From: JAANXG01 sp963731035
GTDB lineage: Bacteria > Pseudomonadota > Gammaproteobacteria > Arenicellales > JAANXG01
Assembly (NCBI GenBank): GCA_963731035.1
Contig: CAVSUY010000012.1
Span: 22,627-86,626 of the forward strand
DNA length: 64,000 nucleotides
Direction of reading: 5' to 3'
Part shown: in pieces, positions 53,716 to 63,225 of the stretch
Layout: the number at the start of each line of letters is the position of its first letter
Position numbering within the stretch: the first letter of the stretch is position 1
Made by a program: the position numbers and the translations under genes
The notes under the pieces: model-generated
The model's input: only the letters and a program-made list of their open reading frames with translations
Told to the model about the DNA's origin: nothing
Database searches by the model: none

Positions 53716-54798
53716 ATGAACAACAAACCGGCACGCCGATCGTGCTTCCTGATCGTCGTCATCACGATTTTCCTGCAGGCCGCCACCGCCGCTGCGTCGA
53801 CGTACTGCGGTGATCGTTTCGCCGGTGAAACCGTTCGCTGGATCGTGCCCAGCTCGCCGGGCGGGGGCTACGACGCCTACTCGCGCCTCATCGCCCCATT
53901 CTACGAGAAATATACCGGCGCACAGGTGGTGGTCGAAAACCGGCCCGGCGCCGGCGGCAGCATCGGCGCGCAGAAGATCGTACATGCCGTGCCGGATGGA
54001 CGGACCATCGGCATTCTCAACGGGCCGGGGCTCATCATGGCGGCGATGTTCGAAACCCCGCCGCCACCGAACCCGGCTACGGCCTTCACCCTGCTCGGCC
54101 GAGTGGTCAAGGATCGCCAGCTGTGGGCAGTCGCTGCGGACTCGAAGCTGCCGGGGCTTCGCGCGCTGCTCGAGAACGGCCAGGGCAGGCCCATCGTCTT
54201 CGGTACGCGCGGCCCCGGAAACCTCAGCTTCGTGGACATGGTGGTCGCGAGCCGCATCCTGAACGTGGACATTGACATCGTCACCGGCTTTCGCGGCAGC
54301 CGCGATGACATCCTCGCGGTCCTGAGAGGCGACGTCGACGCGGTCGCCCACTCGGACGGCTCGCTGCTCGATGCATTTGAATCGGGAGAGCTGCGACCCT
54401 GGCTGCAGGTCACCGAGGGCCCGATTGGCGACGACGCCAGATATGACAACGTGCCCTGGCTGGCCGGGCCGGATGGCCTGGCAGTGTGGGTCGCGAGCAG
54501 GACCGGGGGCAACGTGGCCCGCGCCTCCGATGAAGCGGACGCACTCGTCGAGCTGACCGGCGCGGGACGGCTGATTGCTGCGCCTCCCGGGCTGGACGCC
54601 GCGCTGACGCAATGTATGCGGGACGCTGTGCACGCGGCGCTGACCGATCCTGGTTTTGTCGCGGCCGCTGCGAAGGCAGGCCGCACGCTCGATGTGGCGC
54701 GTGGTGAGGATATTGCCGGTAAGCTGCGGTCTATCGAGCCGGAAGCAGCCGCGTTCGTGCCGGCTTTGAAACGCGCCGCAGCCGAATACGGCAAGTAG
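53716..54798 (+). CDS. Tripartite tricarboxylate transporter substrate-binding protein (TctC family)
   Basis: A 360-residue Bug/TctC-type periplasmic receptor: signal peptide (residues 1-27, IVVITIFLQAATAAA), then the diagnostic IVPSSPGGGYDAYSRLIAPF, VVVENRPGAGGSIGAQ and a GTRGPGNLSF ligand loop. It feeds the TctAB permease encoded downstream. The ligand is probably a carboxylate, but the exact one cannot be read from sequence. Confidence 0.9.
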   Translation: MNNKPARRSCFLIVVITIFLQAATAAASTYCGDRFAGETVRWIVPSSPGGGYDAYSRLIAPFYEKYTGAQVVVENRPGAGGSIGAQKIVHAVPDGRTIGILNGPGLIMAAMFETPPPPNPATAFTLLGRVVKDRQLWAVAADSKLPGLRALLENGQGRPIVFGTRGPGNLSFVDMVVASRILNVDIDIVTGFRGSRDDILAVLRGDVDAVAHSDGSLLDAFESGELRPWLQVTEGPIGDDARYDNVPWLAGPDGLAVWVASRTGGNVARASDEADALVELTGAGRLIAAPPGLDAALTQCMRDAVHAALTDPGFVAAAAKAGRTLDVARGEDIAGKLRSIEPEAAAFVPALKRAAAEYGK

Positions 54799-54849
54799 CC
54801 CGCAGCGACAGCCGCTTGGCGACCTGGTCCCAGCCAACCGATCCCTGAA

Positions 54850-56367
54850 ATGGATGCCATACTGCAAGCCGCGGTAGACGGGTTCTGGCTGGTCTTCACG
54901 TGGCCCAACATACTGTATCCGGTGGTAGGGACGCTGCTGGCAATGGTGGTGTCACTGGTTCCGGGCGTCAGCGGCGTGACGCTGATGGCTCTCGCCATCC
55001 CGTTCACCCTGGCCTGGGATCCCTTGCCCGTTCTGCTCTTGTTCGGCGCTTTCGTCGGCGGTGCGACCTTCATGGGTTCGGTCACCGCGATACTGCTGAA
55101 CATCCCGGGTAAGAACTCGAACGCGGCCACCCTGATCGACGGCTACCCGTTGGCGCAGCAGGGGCGTGCCAGAACGGCCATCGGCTGTTCGGCGACGGCA
55201 TCCGCACTAGGCTCGACCTTCGGGCTGCTGATCCTGATCCTGCTCATACCCTTCATGCGGCCGGCCGTGCTGTGGCTGGGCCCCGCCGAGTTGCTGATGC
55301 TGGTGATCTGGGGAATGACCACGGTGGCGATGCTGGTGCAGGGCTCGCCGGTGAAGGGGCTGGCCATGGCGGGATTCGGGTGCCTGCTGGCTTTCGTGGG
55401 TCTGGATCCCCATACGGGAGAGGCGCGCTATACGTTGGATACGTTCTATCTGCGGGATGGGCTCAAGCTGGTGCCCGTATTCATCGGCATCTTCGCCCTC
55501 GCGGAGAGCCTGGACTTGTCGGCGGGCGATCCGGTATCCATATCCGGCCACACCCGCCTGGCCGAGCTGAAGGGTAGTGTGCGCGAAGGGATCCTCAGTG
55601 TATTCTCGCATTTCGGCGTGTTCATACGCTGCTCCCTGATCGGTACCCTCATCGGGATGATCCCCGGCATAGGCGGTACCGTGGCGAGCTTCACCGCCTA
55701 CGGCCATGTCGCGGCTCATTCCAGGAATGGCCGCTTCGGCCAGGGAGATATCCGCGGCGTAATCGCCCCGGAAGCGGCCAACGATGCCAAGGATGGCGGT
55801 GCATTCGTTCCCACCCTGGCTTTCGGTATTCCGGGCGGATCCGGCACCGCGATGCTGCTCACGGTGCTCGTCCTTCACGGCATCACGCCGGGCCGCGACA
55901 TGCTCACGACCCACGCCGACCTGATGTTTGTCCTGATCTGGTCCCTGTTCCTGTCCAACTGGATCACCTCGCTCCTCGGCCTTGCCATCGTGAATCCGCT
56001 CACCCGGATTACGCTGGTTCCTTCGCGGCGCCTGGTTCCGTTCATTGTTGTGGTAAGCACCCTGGCTGCCTACACGTACCGGGAACAGATCTGGGACGTA
56101 GTGGTAGCGTTCATCTTCGGTCTGCTCGGTTTCTTTCTCAAACGCTACGAGTGGCCGAGAATCCCGCTGGTGATTGCGCTGATTCTCACGCCCCTGTTCG
56201 AGAGCTACCTGAACCTCACCTTGCAGCTTCAGGCGCTGGGGCGCATTGACTTCTGGGCCAGGCCGGGTGTGCTGGTGCTGGCCGCGCTGACCGCTGGGTC
56301 GGTGCTGTTGTCCGTGGCGAGGAACGTCCGCAGGGACGGCGGCCCCGTCCGGCGAGGAAGGGGATGA
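54850..56367 (+). CDS. Tripartite tricarboxylate transporter large permease (TctA family)
   Basis: A 505-residue polytopic membrane protein with about 12 helices. TctA signatures include PGVSGVTLMALAIPFT, ATFMGSVTAILLNIPGKNS, IGMIPGIGGTVASFTAYGHV and PTLAFGIPGGSGTAMLL. It forms the sodium- or proton-driven channel with the small TctB subunit. It overlaps tctB by four bases. Confidence 0.93.
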   Translation: MDAILQAAVDGFWLVFTWPNILYPVVGTLLAMVVSLVPGVSGVTLMALAIPFTLAWDPLPVLLLFGAFVGGATFMGSVTAILLNIPGKNSNAATLIDGYPLAQQGRARTAIGCSATASALGSTFGLLILILLIPFMRPAVLWLGPAELLMLVIWGMTTVAMLVQGSPVKGLAMAGFGCLLAFVGLDPHTGEARYTLDTFYLRDGLKLVPVFIGIFALAESLDLSAGDPVSISGHTRLAELKGSVREGILSVFSHFGVFIRCSLIGTLIGMIPGIGGTVASFTAYGHVAAHSRNGRFGQGDIRGVIAPEAANDAKDGGAFVPTLAFGIPGGSGTAMLLTVLVLHGITPGRDMLTTHADLMFVLIWSLFLSNWITSLLGLAIVNPLTRITLVPSRRLVPFIVVVSTLAAYTYREQIWDVVVAFIFGLLGFFLKRYEWPRIPLVIALILTPLFESYLNLTLQLQALGRIDFWARPGVLVLAALTAGSVLLSVARNVRRDGGPVRRGRG

Positions 56368-56795
56368 GACGGCGCCGAACATGTGCCCGGACCGGGTTCA
56401 CTCTGGCACTGCTGGCGGTGGTGGGATGTCAGGCGCTCCTGACCTGGCCGGTACGGTCTTCGTCCTTCCTGCTGCCCGCCTGCGTCCTCGTGCCGACCGC
56501 CGGCTTGCTGGTGGTGCAGCTGGTGATCGACGCGGCCCGCGACCGCACGCCAACGGTGCCGGAGGCACAGCCCGCGATCGCGCGGGCCGTCGCCTGGCTT
56601 CTGTTGATGCCGGCGTTGCTGGCGACCGCCGGGCTGGTCTTCGGCGGAGCGCTCTATACGCTGCTATATCTAAGGCTCAAGGCGGGCGAATCCTGGATGC
56701 TGTCGGGGATTTCGACCGCTGCCGTGGGCGGCGTCCTGGCACTGTTTGCATTCTCACTGCAAAGACCCGGCTTGTTCGACACGTTTCTGTGGTAG
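56364..56795 (+). CDS. Tripartite tricarboxylate transporter small subunit (TctB family)
   Basis: A 143-residue protein with four predicted membrane helices, following tctA with an ATGA overlap. TctB sequences are poorly conserved, so the assignment rests on length, topology and the C-A-B gene order. It ends 18 bp before the convergent porin gene. Confidence 0.8.
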   Translation: MRRRRTCARTGFTLALLAVVGCQALLTWPVRSSSFLLPACVLVPTAGLLVVQLVIDAARDRTPTVPEAQPAIARAVAWLLLMPALLATAGLVFGGALYTLLYLRLKAGESWMLSGISTAAVGGVLALFAFSLQRPGLFDTFLW

Positions 56796-56813
56796 TCCGG
56801 TGGTCCGACCGAC

Positions 56814-58172
56814 TCAGAAGTCTGCCTGCCCGCGGATCTGAAAGACCGAAGGCGTGTCGCCGTCGAATTCACTGCCCGGCCGGTCCAGCTGCAGTACCTT
56901 GATGTAATTGGCCATGAAACGCACGTTGGGGGTGGCGTACCAGTTCAAACCCAGCGTCAGGTTGTCCTCCACGCCGCCGATGACGTCGTCGTCGGTCAGG
57001 TCCAGGCGGCTGAAACGCAGGCCCAGCTCGAAGGCGCCGGGGCCGCCCTGGCCTACGGAGTGTCGTGGCGTGATGCGACCAAAGGTGCCGTCATCCGGGT
57101 CGTAGTTCCGCGATTCTCCGGTCAGGAACCAGCTCGCATAGGCGTACCAGCCGTCGAAACGCAGGCTGGACAGGCCGTCGGCGCGCCCCACGTCGGCCGT
57201 CAGGTACTCGGCCTGCAGGGACAGGGAATCCGACACCAAAGCGGATTCCAACCCCAGCCAGGTGATATCGTCGATGTGGTCCATCGTGCCCGTATCGACC
57301 AGGTGCACGTCTGTGATATGGGATTCGGGACGTGCCCGGAAGCGAAACGCGTGCGACCCGCCTGCCCGGCGATAGGAGCCCGACAAGCCCAGGTGCACGG
57401 CGGCAGTGCGGCGGTGCCAGGGTGAGTAGAAGAGGCGGCCGGTGATACCGAAGCCCTCGTCCTGTTCGTTACCTTCATCATCGCCCGCGAACAGGCCGCC
57501 GGAGAACCCCCAGTGCGCGCCCGTCCGGCCCCCGCCCAGGCCTATGTGCCTGCCCGGCACCAGCTCGGTCAGCATGGCGCGCTCCATGAACGTGGTGTAC
57601 TTGGAGCTGCCGAGGTCCTCCATGGTCACGGGCTCCTTGTCGTTGCCGAAACGTATGTAGGTGCCCGGAAATCCGATGTAATCGATGTACGTGCTCTTGA
57701 GGCTCAGCCCGCCGGCGAGCTCCACCGAGCTCTTGAGGTACCAGTTCCGGGACAGCGTGGCATCCCAGGAAAGCCGCAGGCGCCGCATCTCGCTGCCGTT
57801 GCCAAGGGCGTTGATGTCTTCGTTGTAGAGCGCGGCGTCGGCCATCAATCTTCCGCCGAGACGAAACCTGTACTGCTTGTCCGCCGACTGGATCCGGACC
57901 TTGCTGCCTTCGAACTCCACGCGTGCGGCTTTGTGCTGCTGCTTGGAGCTTTCCGGCGGCGCCTCCGTCTCCTGCACGGTGGAACCGGCCGACTGTGACT
58001 TGTCCGCGGCGGCCGCGGCCCGCAACTTGGCATAGGCTTCATCGTTGATAGTGCCGTTGTCGTGCAGAACATCGATGAGCTGCATGAGAGCGCCGTTGTC
58101 GGCATGTGCGGAATTGCTCAGACAAACGACGAGAGTCAGGGAGCCGGCGAACCGGGCCAGTATTTTTTTCAT
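56814..58172 (-). CDS. OprP/OprO-type porin
   Basis: A 452-residue outer-membrane beta-barrel. A signal peptide ending SAHA precedes a short helical region (IDVLHDNGTINDEAYAKLRA), typical of the trimerising N-terminus of phosphate-selective porins O and P. The barrel follows with RFRLGGRLMADAALYNED and ends in a terminal phenylalanine (QADF), as expected for BAM recognition. The ligand need not be phosphate; the tct genes next door hint at carboxylates. Confidence 0.87.
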   Translation of the reverse strand: MKKILARFAGSLTLVVCLSNSAHADNGALMQLIDVLHDNGTINDEAYAKLRAAAAADKSQSAGSTVQETEAPPESSKQQHKAARVEFEGSKVRIQSADKQYRFRLGGRLMADAALYNEDINALGNGSEMRRLRLSWDATLSRNWYLKSSVELAGGLSLKSTYIDYIGFPGTYIRFGNDKEPVTMEDLGSSKYTTFMERAMLTELVPGRHIGLGGGRTGAHWGFSGGLFAGDDEGNEQDEGFGITGRLFYSPWHRRTAAVHLGLSGSYRRAGGSHAFRFRARPESHITDVHLVDTGTMDHIDDITWLGLESALVSDSLSLQAEYLTADVGRADGLSSLRFDGWYAYASWFLTGESRNYDPDDGTFGRITPRHSVGQGGPGAFELGLRFSRLDLTDDDVIGGVEDNLTLGLNWYATPNVRFMANYIKVLQLDRPGSEFDGDTPSVFQIRGQADF

Positions 58173-58375
58173 GGGCTGTCGCTCGGAATTGGCGGAGCGG
58201 TGGGAGCCACTCCTTTGTCCGTTGTTATGTCGATTCGGCTGCGGGAACTATATAGTCATTTCAAGCGTGACAAAACAATGCTGGATGGTCACGCAGCATG
58301 GACGACCTTCGGGGATTTAAGTCGGTTCCTTGCATCCCAAGGTGAATAGTGAATGCAAATTAGCGGAGATTACCC

Positions 58376-58585
58376 ATGACCGCGAATACCGAACGAGACG
58401 TTGAAAACCTCAAGTCGGAATTCGCCGATCTCAAGTCGGATGTCTCGGAACTGACCGAGACCATCAAAAGCATGTCCGGGAACACCGTCAGAAAAGGGCG
58501 CGAGCGTACCAAGGAAGCGGTGGCGACGGTGGCGCCCCGGCCGGCCGAAATTCCGGCTGCGCGAGAGAGCGACCGCGGGGATTGA
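58376..58585 (+). CDS. Truncated DUF883/ElaB-YqjD-like protein
   Basis: 69 residues. The first ~50 (NLKSEFADLKSDVSELTETI, then RERTKEAVA) match the soluble helical half of DUF883 proteins, which normally end in a GxxxG membrane helix that anchors them and binds ribosomes. Here the C-terminus is replaced by a short Pro/Ala/Glu-rich end, so the anchor is missing, probably through a frameshift or deletion. GGAG lies eight bases before the ATG. It directly precedes the dnaE2 LexA box. Confidence 0.6.
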   Translation: MTANTERDVENLKSEFADLKSDVSELTETIKSMSGNTVRKGRERTKEAVATVAPRPAEIPAARESDRGD

Positions 58586-58616
58586 TGTCCAGGCCCTCTT
58601 CCGTGGGCAAGGATTG

Positions 58617-58632
58617 CTGTATATTCATCCAG
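58617..58632 (+). promoter_or_regulatory. LexA box upstream of dnaE2
   Basis: CTG-N10-CAG palindrome (CTGTATATTCATCCAG). It overlaps a TATATT -10 (58620-58625) and ends one base before the dnaE2 ATG, so the transcript is likely leaderless or nearly so and repression direct. Confidence 0.88.
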
Positions 58633-58633
58633 T

Positions 58634-61600
58634 ATGCTCCATGCCTATGCCGAGCTTCACTGCCTGAGCAATTTCTCCTTCCTGCGCGGCGCCTCGCATC
58701 CGGAGGAGCTGGTGACGCGGGCCCATAATCTGGGCTATGCGGGGCTGGCTATCACCGACGAGTGCTCGTTGTCCGGCGTGGTGCGGGCGCACAGGGAAGC
58801 CGCGAGATGCGGCCTGCTGTTGATCATCGGCAGCGAGCTTCGCCTGGTGGACGGCTTGCGGCTGGTGGTCCTGGCCACCAGCAGGGAAGGCTATGCCGGC
58901 CTGTCGGCGCTCATTACACGGGGGCGGAGAGCGGCCGCAAAGGGGTGCTATCGCCTCGAGCGGCGGGATTTGTCCCGGACACGCCTCGACGAATGCCTGG
59001 CCCTGTGGCTGCCGGACGCCGGACCGGACCGGGAGCAGGGCGTTTTCCTCAAAACGTGTTTTCCAGGCCGCCTGTGGATCGCCGTGGAGCTGCTGCTGGG
59101 ACCGGACGACGGCGCCCGGTTGGAGCTGCTGCGGCAAACGGGCCGGCAGCTGGATCTGCCGCTGGCGGCGGCGGGGGACGTGCACATGCACCGGCGCGGG
59201 CGCCGGGCGCTGCAGGACACCTTGACGGCCATCCGTCTGGGCAAACCCCTGCAGCGGCTGGGAACGGCCCTGTTTCCCAACGGCGAGCGCCACCTGCGCT
59301 CCCGGAAACGATTGGCCGGCATTTATCCATCGGAGCTTCTGGATGAAACCGTGCGGATTGCCGAACGCTGTCGTTTTTCCCTCGACGAGCTGCGCTACGA
59401 GTACCCTCGAGAGCTGGTGCCCGCGGGTCATACGCCCATCAGCTGGCTGCGGACTCTTACGGAGAAGGGAGCGGAAAAGCGCTGGTCGGAGGGCGTACCG
59501 GAAAAGGTCAGACGGCAGCTCGAGCACGAGCTGGTCTTGATCGAGGAGCTGCACTACGAGCCTTATTTCCTGACCGTCCACGACATCGTGGCTTTTGCCC
59601 GCGGCCGCGGCATCCTGTGCCAGGGACGGGGTTCGGCCGCCAATTCGGCGGTGTGTTATTGCCTCGGCATCACCGAGGTCAACCCGGCGCGCATGAACCT
59701 GCTGTTCGAGCGTTTCATCTCGAGGGAGCGGGACGAGCCGCCGGACATCGACGTCGACTTCGAGCACGAGCGGCGCGAGGAGGTCATTCAATATATCTAC
59801 CGCAAGTACGGCCGCCGCCGGGCCGCCCTGGCGGCCACGGTGATCACCTACCGGCCGCGCAGCGCGGTGCGCGATGTCGGCAAGGCCCTGGGTTTCAGCC
59901 CCGACCAGGTGGACTACCTGGCCAAGTCCATTCAATGGTGGGACAGGACGCTGGTATGCGACGAGGCGGTCAGGAAGCTCGGCATCGACAGCGACCACCC
60001 CCGCCTGCGGCAGCTCCTGGTGCTGGTCGAGGAGATCCTGGGCTTTCCCCGTCACCTGTCGCAGCACGTGGGCGGTTTCGTCATCGCCCGGGACGACCTG
60101 TCGCGCCTGGCACCGGTGGAAAACGCGGCCATGCCGGAGCGCACGGTGATCCAGTGGGAGAAGGACGACCTGGAGGCCCTGGGACTGCTGAAGGTGGATA
60201 TCCTGGGCCTGGGGATGCTGAGCGCGATCCGCCGGGCCCTGGCATACCTGTCGTCCTATACCGGCAGGACCTGGACCCTGACGGATATCCCCCCGGAGGA
60301 TCCGGCTGTGTACGCCATGCTGCGCGAGGCCGATACCATCGGTGTGTTCCAGATCGAATCGCGCGCCCAGATGTCCATGCTGCCGCGCCTCAAGCCGCGC
60401 TGCTTCTACGACCTGGTAATCGAGATCGCCATCGTGCGTCCCGGACCCATCCAGGGGGACATGGTGCATCCTTACCTGCGGCGGCGCAGCGGCCTGGAAC
60501 CGGTGAGCTATCCCGGTGCCGGGGTCAAAAAAGTTCTGGAGCGCACCCTCGGCGTGCCGATTTTCCAGGAGCAGGTGATGCAGCTTGCCATCGTCGCCGC
60601 GGGCTTCACGCCGGGGGAGGCCGACCAGCTTCGCCGCAGCATGGCTGCCTGGCGCCGGCGCGGTGGCCTGGAGAAATTCCAGTACAAGCTTGTCGAAGGG
60701 ATGCGAGCCCGCGGTTACAGCGCCGATTTCGCCGACCAGATCTGCCGCCAGATCCAGGGCTTCGGGGAATACGGCTTTCCGGAAAGCCACAGTGCCAGTT
60801 TCGCCCTGCTGGCCTACGTCTCCTCGTGGTTGAAGCGCTACCATCCGGCGGCCTTCACCTGTGCGCTGCTCAACAGCCAGCCGATGGGGTTCTACGCACC
60901 GGCACAACTGGTCCAGGACGCGAGCCGGCACGGGGTCGAGGTCCGGCCCGCGGACGTGCGCATCAGCGGCGGGGAAGCAAGCCTGGAAATCGAGCCGGCG
61001 GGGCCCGTATTGCGTCTCGGTCTGAACCAGGTGAAAGGTTTGTCGCAGGCGGGCATCGACCGGATCGTCGAGGCCCGTGGGCGCGCGCCGTTCAGCAATA
61101 CCGGAGACCTGAAACGCCGGGCCCGGCTGTCCTCCGGCGACCTGGAGGCGCTGGCGGCGGCCGACGCCCTGCACGGCCTGGCAGGCCACCGGCACAAGGC
61201 GTTCTGGGAAACGGCGGGCAGCGAGCCGGCCGTGCCGCTGTTCCCCGACCTCCGCTTCAACGAAGCAGAGCCGCTGCTGGCACCACCCAATGAGATCGAG
61301 GACATCGCCGCCGACTATGGCGCCCTGGGACTCAGCCTGCGCCGGCATCCCGTCGCCTTGTTGCGGCGCCGCCTGGCGGATTCGAACATCCATACCGCCG
61401 CAGCCTGCAGGGAACTGGAGAACGGGGCTGCGGCCACCGCGGCCGGCCTGGTAATTTGCCGGCAGCGGCCAGGCTCGGCCTCGGGAGTGATTTTTCTCAC
61501 CCTGGAGGATGAAACCGGCCATATCAATGCCGTGGTCTGGCCACAGGTGGCGGAACGCCAGCGCCGGGCGCTTTATCAGTCCCGCCTGATGGCGGTGCGC

Positions 61601-61708
61601 GGGGTGATACAGATGGAGCAGGGCGTGCTGCATCTGGTGGCGAACCGGTTGACGGACTACACCCATTGGTTGGGCGAACTGCGAAGCCCGTCGCGTGATT
61701 TCAGGTAG
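58634..61708 (+). CDS. dnaE2: Error-prone DNA polymerase DnaE2 (ImuC)
   Basis: A 1024-residue C-family polymerase of the SOS mutasome. The PHP domain opens with AYAELHCLSNFSFLRGASHP, the diagnostic DnaE2 start. The palm acids are in PPDIDVDFEHERR. The finger motif RPGPIQGDMVHPYLRRR, the HhH region and the OB domain (GVIFLTLEDETGHINAVVWP) follow in order. Length is normal for the family. It lies 21 kb from imuAB, with its own LexA operator. There is no room for a ribosome-binding site before the ATG. Confidence 0.95.
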   Translation: MLHAYAELHCLSNFSFLRGASHPEELVTRAHNLGYAGLAITDECSLSGVVRAHREAARCGLLLIIGSELRLVDGLRLVVLATSREGYAGLSALITRGRRAAAKGCYRLERRDLSRTRLDECLALWLPDAGPDREQGVFLKTCFPGRLWIAVELLLGPDDGARLELLRQTGRQLDLPLAAAGDVHMHRRGRRALQDTLTAIRLGKPLQRLGTALFPNGERHLRSRKRLAGIYPSELLDETVRIAERCRFSLDELRYEYPRELVPAGHTPISWLRTLTEKGAEKRWSEGVPEKVRRQLEHELVLIEELHYEPYFLTVHDIVAFARGRGILCQGRGSAANSAVCYCLGITEVNPARMNLLFERFISRERDEPPDIDVDFEHERREEVIQYIYRKYGRRRAALAATVITYRPRSAVRDVGKALGFSPDQVDYLAKSIQWWDRTLVCDEAVRKLGIDSDHPRLRQLLVLVEEILGFPRHLSQHVGGFVIARDDLSRLAPVENAAMPERTVIQWEKDDLEALGLLKVDILGLGMLSAIRRALAYLSSYTGRTWTLTDIPPEDPAVYAMLREADTIGVFQIESRAQMSMLPRLKPRCFYDLVIEIAIVRPGPIQGDMVHPYLRRRSGLEPVSYPGAGVKKVLERTLGVPIFQEQVMQLAIVAAGFTPGEADQLRRSMAAWRRRGGLEKFQYKLVEGMRARGYSADFADQICRQIQGFGEYGFPESHSASFALLAYVSSWLKRYHPAAFTCALLNSQPMGFYAPAQLVQDASRHGVEVRPADVRISGGEASLEIEPAGPVLRLGLNQVKGLSQAGIDRIVEARGRAPFSNTGDLKRRARLSSGDLEALAAADALHGLAGHRHKAFWETAGSEPAVPLFPDLRFNEAEPLLAPPNEIEDIAADYGALGLSLRRHPVALLRRRLADSNIHTAAACRELENGAAATAAGLVICRQRPGSASGVIFLTLEDETGHINAVVWPQVAERQRRALYQSRLMAVRGVIQMEQGVLHLVANRLTDYTHWLGELRSPSRDFR

Positions 61709-61729
61709 ATGAATTGATGAATTGCGGAA

Positions 61730-61751
61730 TCGCGGCTGAAGCCGCTCCTAC
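61730..61751. repeat. Solo REP arm
   Basis: Exact copy of one 22-nt arm (tcgcggctgaagccgctcct and two more bases) of the palindrome repeated three times after rpoS. It stands alone 21 bp after the dnaE2 stop. Confidence 0.8.
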
Positions 61752-61865
61752 AATCCGTGGTTTGCCGTATTGCCGATCCCGGGATTGGACGCCCAATTTC
61801 CATCCCGGCGCTCCCAAGCGATTGATTTTCTTATCTAAACCAGCCGATTCCGCAATGCCTTGTCT

Positions 61866-61894
61866 TTGACAGGACCGGCGCCCATCTATATGAT
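61866..61894 (+). promoter_or_regulatory. Strong sigma-70 promoter for rpmF-plsX-fabH
   Basis: TTGACA (61866-61871), a 17-bp spacer and TATGAT (61889-61894), 11 of 12 consensus matches, about 70 bp upstream of the rpmF start. It is the best promoter match in the window. The rest of 61709-61964 holds only the solo REP arm; no yceD gene is present. Confidence 0.8.
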
Positions 61895-61964
61895 TCGCCG
61901 ACCTTGCATCGGGGGTGACGTTAGCTCCCGTGATCGATCCAATCGAAGGAATTCAGAGAAACCC

Positions 61965-62150
61965 ATGGCCGTACAAAAGACCCGAAAAACACCCTCAAAG
62001 CGCGACATGCGCCGTTCCCATGACGCCCTCAAGAACCCGACCTTGTCCATCGACCCGACGACCGGCGAGCTGCATCGCCGGCACCAGGTGACGGAATCAG
62101 GCTACTACCGCGGCAAGAAAGTCGTGGAAATCCAGGAAGACACGGAATAG
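61965..62150 (+). CDS. rpmF: 50S ribosomal protein L32
   Basis: A 61-residue protein starting MAVQKTRKTPSKRDMRRSHD, the universal L32 beginning, with the bacterial zinc cysteines absent as in most gammaproteobacteria. It leads the phospholipid/fatty-acid operon, as in E. coli. Usually yceD lies upstream; here it is missing and dnaE2 is the neighbour. Confidence 0.97.
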   Translation: MAVQKTRKTPSKRDMRRSHDALKNPTLSIDPTTGELHRRHQVTESGYYRGKKVVEIQEDTE

Positions 62151-62205
62151 CCGCAGTTACAACGCCCGGCCTGCCGGGCGCGCGCACCTGCACGGAATCC
62201 GTATT

Positions 62206-63225
62206 GTGACCACAACCGTTGCTGTCGACGCGATGGGCGGTGACCATGGCCTGTCGGTGACCATTCCTGCGTGTATCAGCGCGCTGGAGCGCAACCCGGA
62301 CCTGAACCTGATCCTGGTGGGACGCTCCCAGGATATCGAGGACCGCCTCGGGGCGAACATGGCCCGTTTCGGCGACCGGTTGAGGATCCGGCAGGCCTCG
62401 GAGATCGTCACCATGGACGAAGCGCCCGGTCTGGCGCTGCGCAACAAGAAGGACTCCTCCATGCGGGTCGCCATCAACGCTGTCAAGTCCGGGGAAGCCC
62501 AGGCTTGCGTCAGCGCCGGAAATACCGGCGCACTCATGGCCGGTGCCCGCTTCGTACTCAAGACGCTGCCCGGCATCGACCGCCCGGCCATCGTCGGCAA
62601 GATCCCGTCTCTGCGGGGACACGTGCATATGCTGGATCTGGGTGCGAATGTCGACAGTCCCGCGTATCTGCTTCTGCAGTTCGCGGTGATGGGCTCCATA
62701 CTGGTGAAGTACCTGGAGAACAAGCCGAGGCCTTCGGTGGGGCTTTTGAATATCGGCGTGGAAGACATCAAGGGCAACGAGGTCGTCAAGGAGGCGAGCA
62801 GGCTGATGCGGGGCAGCAACTTGAACTTCGCCGGCTATGTCGAGGGCGACGCCATATACACCGGCGATGTTGATGTCATCGTTTGCGACGGCTTCGACGG
62901 CAACGTATCGTTGAAGACCAGCGAGGGACTGGCCCAGTTCATCGCCAAGTTGATGCGCGAGGAATTCAACTCCAATATTCTGACCAGGGTCGCGGGGCTC
63001 ATGGCCATACCGGTGATCAACCGGTTTCGAAAAAGGATTGACCACAGGCGCTACAATGGCGCGGCATTCGTTGGCCTGAACGGCATAGTCATCAAGAGCC
63101 ACGGCGGCGCGGATGTGCTCGCCTTTCGCCAGGCCATTACCGAGGCTATACAGCAAGTGCAACACCAGGTTCCGGAAAACATTCGCGCCGAGCTCGCCCA
63201 GTTGATGCAGGGGACCGCGGTGTGA
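62206..63225 (+). CDS. plsX: Phosphate acyltransferase PlsX
   Basis: Converts acyl-ACP to acyl-phosphate for phospholipid synthesis, 339 residues. VAVDAMGGDHG opens the protein, with SAGNTGALMAGA and FDGNVSLKTSEG further in. The GTG start at 62206 gives the conserved N-terminus, with CGGAA upstream. The stop overlaps the fabH GTG (GTGA). Confidence 0.96.
   Translation: MTTTVAVDAMGGDHGLSVTIPACISALERNPDLNLILVGRSQDIEDRLGANMARFGDRLRIRQASEIVTMDEAPGLALRNKKDSSMRVAINAVKSGEAQACVSAGNTGALMAGARFVLKTLPGIDRPAIVGKIPSLRGHVHMLDLGANVDSPAYLLLQFAVMGSILVKYLENKPRPSVGLLNIGVEDIKGNEVVKEASRLMRGSNLNFAGYVEGDAIYTGDVDVIVCDGFDGNVSLKTSEGLAQFIAKLMREEFNSNILTRVAGLMAIPVINRFRKRIDHRRYNGAAFVGLNGIVIKSHGGADVLAFRQAITEAIQQVQHQVPENIRAELAQLMQGTAV

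Noticed and set aside
58625..61666. 1013-codon ORF antisense to dnaE2
   Set aside because: It mirrors dnaE2 in a GC-rich genome, has no recognisable domain, and its composition (His/Gln/Arg-rich) is typical of antisense frames.
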